From contig NC_088295.1 of the NCBI RefSeq assembly GCF_032854445.1, positions 2,298,501-2,362,500 of the forward strand: 64,000 nucleotides of DNA, read 5' to 3'. Positions 61,100 through 64,000 of the stretch are shown one piece after another. The DNA is from Liolophura sinensis (Eukaryota; Mollusca; Polyplacophora; Chitonida; Chitonidae). A program made the translations under genes and the position numbers. Below the pieces are notes generated by a model that was given only the letters and a program-made list of their open reading frames with translations, made no database searches and was not told the DNA's origin. Position 1 is the stretch's first letter; each line of letters opens with the position of its first letter.

Positions 61100-62015
61100 G
61101 ACATTGGCTGTGGTGACAAAACCGGCATTTCTGCCGCTCTAGAAAGACTTTGTGTACAAGAAAAAAATCAACAATAAATGTTCCATTCCATTTTTAAAGG
61201 GTAAATATGGGGTCTTAATTAGGGGTACCCGTCTTAATCACACTATCCACCCCTGTGTAGAAATGGCTATAAAATGTGTTCAATGGTCCTTTGTCGTGCA
61301 CACAAAGCCAAGTCCAATAAAAGTCAATAAAATGGGGTCTTCTTGTCTTTACACACCCCAAAATGGCCCGCATTTACAACAAAAAGTACGAGTCTGATAT
61401 GTACAATTTAATTGGTTCTGGTGACAATCCCGCCATTTTTACCTCCCTAGAGACATTTTTTACCAAAAGTATTCAAAATATGAACATTCAAACCCAATTT
61501 TTATTGGGTAAATATGGGGTTTTCATGTTGTCTGTGACCCTGGATTATGGCCACCTATCCTTGCTGTCCTATAAATTATTGTGAGGAAATGTCTACATGG
61601 ATACATCATATCTCTTCAATGGTCTTCTGTGGTGCAGGCCAGATCAAGTTAAGGTCAGTGAAATGGGGCCTTCCTGTCTGTATGCACTCCAAAATGATCC
61701 AGATATACGATAAAAATTGAGGTCTACTATGTAGTATGTAAATGGCTCTGGTTACAAAAAGACATTGTGCATCACAAAAGAAACTAATGCGATTTCATAG
61801 CGATTTCTTCACACAGGCAAATAGGACGATCAAGATGGACGGACCTATTTAAGGGTCAGAGAGAACATGAAGACCCCATAAAAATGTGATGGAGCGTTCA
61901 TATATTGAATCTTCTAAATGCACAATGTCTAGAACGGCACAAATGGCGGATTTGTCACCAGAATCAGTTACATTATACATATTAGACGTTATTGTTTTGC
62001 TGTATGTCTGGGTCA
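61100..62015. repeat. Dispersed repeat, direct and inverted copies
   Basis: Copies of one sequence occur at about 61105-61220 (+), 61385-61550 (+) and, inverted, 61850-62010. Shared wording is ttctggtgacaa(a)tcc(c)gccattt, ctagagacatt, atgaacattcaa and ggtaaatatggggtcttcatg. A further degenerate block is at 61620-61760. The inverted pair could fold back. Family unknown, possibly a MITE cluster. Confidence 0.7.
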
Positions 62016-62880
62016 TTTTTGGGTCTTTACAGAGAGGAAGGCCCGTGTTATTGATCTCACCTTGGTTTTGTGGGCACGACAGAAAACCTTTGAACAACTT
62101 TAATTGCAATTTCGAGCGGCACAAAAGAAACTAATGTTATTACATGGCCATTTCTTCACAGGTATGTAAGGGGGGACACACAAAACTGGATGGGACACAC
62201 ATCACTGAACTCTCTGTAGGAGCAGAAGCAAATGAATTCTGAACACGTCTCTTATTTCAGGACACAGCCGCAGCATTACCGTCCGATTTTCTTCATACGA
62301 GACACACAATTTTGAACAATGACTACGACAACGACGACGAAGACGGTCCAAGCTGTAACACAAACAAATATTCTTTCAGTTACTTTATCTCTTTGCTATA
62401 TTTTATATCATCTAGAGAAGTCAGGACACCGCATAATGCTTATTGTTTATCTCACCCCGACGACCGATCTGAGAACTGGAATAACAATATCCGACAACCC
62501 TACACAGGTTGTGCGTTCATTGTATGAACTCACAAATTTCTTGGCAATATTCAGGCTTCTGTAAGGAGTTGGTTAATGAGAAACGTTTCATCACTGTTTA
62601 GTCTCTGGTGCACTCGTCACAGCACCTCTGCCACGCCCTGGGTTTGGCGGACTCTCAAACGTTAATTTAAACACAAAAACCTAACCGATAACATGGTCGA
62701 CATGGACTATATCATTTTGAACTCGACATACCGGCCCCTTAAATGTGAAGCGTAACATCGGCGGAACATTTAAACTTAGATACCAATACACAATACTAGT
62801 AACACAAACATGAATAGTTACAATGTCCAATGGAACTTAAATCTTTCGTATTAACATTTCTCCAATTCGCAAAGGAAAAA
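62016..62880. other. Intergenic, no gene seen
   Basis: Short overlapping ORFs at 62312-62564 in two frames reflect an ACGACG/Thr-rich stretch and are not convincing. The right part may belong to the BEL/Pao element's 3' region. Confidence 0.35.
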
Positions 62881-62882
62881 TG

Positions 62883-63146
62883 TCACTCATGTGCCGGTTC
62901 AAGCAGACATAGCTCATGAACCGGTTTTCTCAACAGACTTCCTCTTGGCATTAACTCTACGGATCTGACAATCCCGTCACTTCCAGGAAAGGTTTTCTGA
63001 ATCCTTCCAAGCGGCCACGCTCTCCTATGGGTGTTCTCGTCCACAATGAGAACAATATCACCCTGACAGAACTGCCATTCTTTTTCCCTTTGTCTCATGT
63101 AGGAGTTCATCTTCTGATGATTCAAGGCTTGGATAACCGAATTCAA
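62883..63146 (-). pseudogene. BEL/Pao integrase remnant fused to C-terminal domain by deletion
   Basis: The frame starts inside the integrase core (NSVIQALNHQKMNSYMRQRE, KEWQF) and jumps directly to CQGDIVLIVDENTHRRAWPL and VELMPRGSLLRKPVHELCLL. In complete elements these two parts are separated by a long stretch that includes the catalytic Glu. Here it is deleted at about 63075. Confidence 0.87.
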
Positions 63147-63149
63147 CTC

Positions 63150-63823
63150 CCTTTCGCGCCTCTAAAATTCGACCCATTGTCGGATCTTATCCTTTCAGGT
63201 CGTCCCCTTCTGCTCTCGGATCTTCTGAGGGCAGTGATAAATCAATCTGTATTCATCGAATCAAGATTCTCAATATGCACTGCCCTCGTTGTTAAACAAG
63301 TAAATAGACAACCATATCTCTTCACCTGAAACCGGCCTCGTTTTACCACAAAGTGGCCAAAACAGTCAACTCCGGTGGAAGAGAAAGGCGGCTTGCCAGG
63401 AGTGACTCTTTCCACAGGTAAGTCTGCCATTCTTTGAGCGCCACATGGCTCTTGTCTGCGATTGCAATGGACACACTGATGAAGAACCCTTTTTATTGCT
63501 GATCGAGATCCAACAATCCAACGTTTCTGACGTATGTAGGACAAGACGTGCTCTCTACCCGAATGACCCAAAAGTTTATGACAGTTCCTTACTATTAGTG
63601 TCACAACACGGTTGTCCTGTGGAAGAATCATTTGATGTCGAGCTTCAGGGTTGATTGGAGCCGCCATTAAACGTCCTCTTACGCACAAGATACCATCAGA
63701 GTTAATCATAGGATCAAATCTGTATATGGAACTCTTCCGACTCACAGGCTGGTTTCCACATTTGATGAGTTTGTCTAACTCGTCCTGGAAATGAGTTCTT
63801 TGAAAAAACCTCACAATTTCCAT
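63150..63823 (-). pseudogene. BEL/Pao integrase: zinc finger and catalytic core (partial)
   Basis: The ORF 63823-63242 starts MEIVRFFQRTHFQDELDKLI. It includes the His-His of CHKLLGHSGREH and the Cys-Cys of HQCVHCNRR (zinc finger), and STGVDCFGHFVV with the first catalytic Asp. The second Asp lies in SDNGSNFRGA beyond the stop. The region with the third acidic residue is missing. Confidence 0.88.
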
Positions 63824-64000
63824 CTCAGATTAACGAATCTCTGCTACTGTCAAAGGTGTTTTGCTAATCTTGGAGTCTTCTCCTCTGGCTCTACCTCTTA
63901 GGCACAGTTTTAGTCGTAAGATACAAGCCACGCATGACTTCAATTTGTACCAGGAGGAAAATTTCTCAAGCAGTCTGGTACAGAAAGATGTACTACAAAC

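Larger units (their letters stand above)
62883..64000 (-). mobile_element. BEL/Pao LTR retrotransposon, 3' part of pol, defective
   Basis: Minus strand, entering from the right edge: the segment upstream of integrase (SSWYKLKSCVACILRLKLC), then the HHCC zinc finger and integrase core, then the C-terminal domain typical of Pao-type pol (GDIVLIVDENTHRRAWPLGR). A stop at about 63829, a stop replacing a Ser codon after MNTD at about 63240, a frameshift near 63147 and an internal deletion make it inactive. No LTR is visible in the window. Confidence 0.9.

Overview
The window is animal nuclear DNA, most likely from a mollusc or another lophotrochozoan. The evidence is three spliced metazoan genes with canonical GT/AG introns, tRNA-derived SINEs with AATA or ACTC tails, remains of a non-LTR and a BEL/Pao retroelement, and a very high load of minisatellites. 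I cannot fix the species from sequence alone. No prokaryotic feature (operon, CRISPR, ribosome binding site) is present.

Layout. 1-10.8 kb (minus strand): the 5' part of a CCR4-type deadenylase gene (CNOT6/CNOT6L), with the N-terminal exon and leucine-rich repeat exons. The nuclease half lies off the left edge. About 10.6-10.83 kb: a probable divergent promoter with an ETS-type and a YY1-like site. 10.8-25.6 kb (plus strand): mitochondrial ribosomal protein uL1m (MRPL1), seven certain coding exons plus a candidate first exon. 26.56-43.18 kb (minus strand): a complete mitochondrial glutamate dehydrogenase gene, twelve exons per transcript. One exon position is occupied by two alternative 92-nt exons that cannot both be used without a frameshift. 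MRPL1 and GDH converge tail to tail with about 0.9 kb between their stop codons. 43.2-49 kb: intergenic, with a foldback (MITE-like) element, three small arrays and two TA microsatellites. 49.4-55.3 kb (minus strand): an intact SGNH-hydrolase ORF beside a decayed I-like (RNase H-bearing) non-LTR retrotransposon. 55.3-62.9 kb: repeats, two SINE fragments and no recognisable gene. 62.88 kb to the right edge (minus strand): a broken BEL/Pao integrase and C-terminal domain with an internal deletion.

The dominant architectural feature is tandem repetition. By my rough count at least 14 arrays with unrelated units (19 to 118 bp) occupy about a quarter of the window, mostly in introns. Four duplications are built on exon-intron boundaries. 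They are the 49-bp array on an MRPL1 3' splice site, the 45-bp array on an MRPL1 5' splice site, the 64-bp array on the last MRPL1 3' splice site, and a 172-bp duplication of a GDH 3' splice site. These arrays multiply real splice signals and are, with the GDH alternative exons, the most interesting content.

The three genes serve mRNA deadenylation, mitochondrial translation and mitochondrial glutamate metabolism. Their proximity shows no operon-like relation beyond the likely shared CNOT6/MRPL1 promoter. Two single-base frame discrepancies in otherwise well-conserved exons (CNOT6 near 4155, GDH near 40106/39640) suggest residual assembly errors or real lesions.
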